From Protula sp. h YS-2021 (lineage: Eukaryota; Annelida; Polychaeta; Sabellida; Serpulidae), in contig OX457024.1 in the NCBI GenBank assembly GCA_949752745.1, positions 110,102,219-110,166,218 of the forward strand: a stretch of 64,000 nt of DNA, read 5' to 3'. A program made the position numbers and the translations under genes. The notes beneath the pieces were generated by a model. The model saw nothing but the letters and a program-made list of their open reading frames with translations. It ran no database searches and was not told the DNA's origin. Positions 62,755 to 64,000 of this stretch are shown here, one piece after another (position 1 is the first letter of the stretch; every line of letters begins with the position of its first letter).

Positions 62755-63260
62755 AAAATAGACTGATATCGTCTGAATTTTTGTATAAAAAAATAGACTG
62801 ATATTTTGACATCAAAAATTAATTTTAAAGATAAAAGAATTATTTACAGATTTCAAAATAGAAAGTAAAAAAAAAATGTCTCATTCTGAAAAAATATCTG
62901 AAGTAAATTCTTGATATCAATAAAAGGAGAATAAATTATTGGGCTCAAAATTGAGATTTTACTATCAAATGTTTCATTTTGCTATCAAGAATTGAATTTT
63001 GATCGCTGAAAATCAATTTCAGATATCATTAAATTATTTTGATATCAATAAATATTTCTCGATATCTCTAAAGATATATTGATATCCAGAATTATTTTTT
63101 GAGATCAAGAATGCATTTAGAGATATCAAAAATATAATTATAGATAGCAAAACTTAATTATTGATATCAAAATATGATTTTTTAAAGAAAAAAATTCAAT
63201 CTTGATGTAGAAAAAAAAATCAATTTTTGATATCCAAAATTAATTCCTGATATTAATAAT
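62755..63260. repeat. GATATC-rich AT satellite, right block
   Basis: Recurrent TTGATATCAA, TTTGATATCCAAAATTAAT and AGATATCAAAAATATAAT, with irregular 20-25-bp spacing. Confidence 0.65.
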
Positions 63261-64000
63261 TCCATAATAAGTGCGAAAATGGAATTGCATAGAGAGAGAG
63301 AGGGTTGCAAACGATTGGTGCATATAATGCTCTTCTCAGCATCTGTAAAATTTCCAAGGACATAAACACTGAGAGTATTTGTAGACAAAAAATAATAATA
63401 ATAATGTGAAACAATAAAAAAATCTGTTTGAAGTAATATAAATGTAAGTATTGAAGTAATATAATTGAATTGGAAGCGCTAAGCATAACCTTTGTCAAGT
63501 AATCAGATGCCTGACATTGCCTTCTCGTAATCAGCTTCTGCGTCATTTATTTATTTTGAAAAACAGTGTGGTAATTTCATTAAAGTCTTATTTTGTCTTA
63601 TTTATTATACTTTATTTTTAATTAACAAAATTGTGTGAAGCACGCCAAATGATTCATAATGATGCAAGCTTATTTGTATTTGACGCACATTCCGTCGTTT
63701 TATTATTTATTTGTTTATTTATATATTTATTAAAACACATTGTAGAAATCCTCTGACGTAAACAACATGTATTTTACGGCATCTGTAAATCTTTGATCGG
63801 AGGAATGTGTTTTATCTTTGCTGTTTTTTTTGTCTGTAATGTTATGAGCAAGATTTTAAAGTGAAATAAAAGACGAGGCCAGTTGCTAAGTACGATATCA
63901 GTTTTCTTTCGTCTTTTAATGGGTGGGGGGTGGGGGAGGGTGGGGGATGGGGTGGGGGATGGGGTGGAGGAGTGGGGGTCGTTTGCGGTGCCGATGGAAT
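63261..64000. other. Intergenic, AT-rich, no gene seen
   Basis: Short GA run at 63293-63302 and a G-rich GGGGTGGGGGATGGGGTGG repeat at 63923-63980. Confidence 0.5.

Overview
The window is eukaryotic nuclear DNA from an invertebrate, most likely a lophotrochozoan and probably a mollusc. The reasons are split genes with GT-AG introns, one gene recognisable as the metazoan clathrin adaptor accessory protein aftiphilin, dense short tandem repeats, and many small elements resembling the pearl/Helentron-associated (HINE) elements known from bivalves. The species assignment is inference. A run of 200 Ns at 43686-43885 marks a scaffold gap.

Layout. 1-4076 is a minus-strand LINE ORF1 remnant. It is interrupted by a tRNA-derived SINE with a 15-bp target duplication and by a hAT-like element with an 8-bp target duplication, and it was rearranged by two sequence-identical tandem duplications (763 bp and 1330 bp units). 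5443-21360 (+) carries a complete aftiphilin gene: nine coding exons whose splice phases all agree, 950 residues. Its introns hold a roughly 80-copy 32-bp minisatellite seeded at the exon 2 splice donor, a 1-kb foldback element, five copies of the 3' half of exon 5, and a 68-bp repeat loaded with CRE and E-box palindromes. 21361-44800 is gene-poor and made of minisatellites, HINE-like elements, tRNA-like SINE fragments, a nested pair of DNA transposons, AACGTC-rich repeat and long CT/GA tracts.

44903-50388 (+) holds the 3' part of a second gene, a single-pass membrane protein. It has one sushi/CCP domain, an unrecognised extracellular region, a transmembrane helix and an NPVY tail. Four phase-1 exons are visible; the signal-peptide exon is not seen and may lie in or beyond the gap. 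The end of its last exon has been tandemly copied 13 times. 51400-64000 holds no gene I can support: it contains a ~760-bp duplication, two large copies of a HINE-like family, several minisatellites and a GATATC-rich AT satellite.

Themes. Three minisatellites in two unrelated genes were seeded from exon or splice-site sequence. Many dispersed elements share one plan: a terminal hairpin beside ATTAT, TCCGTCCG microsatellite, internal repeats and a CTCTAGTT far end. Read on the opposite strand, this matches Helentron/HINE (pearl-like) structure. The two genes are not obviously linked in function, although aftiphilin serves clathrin trafficking and NPxY motifs are clathrin-adaptor sorting signals. 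All coordinates were read by eye; exon models rest on splice phase and similarity recalled from the family, not on a database search.
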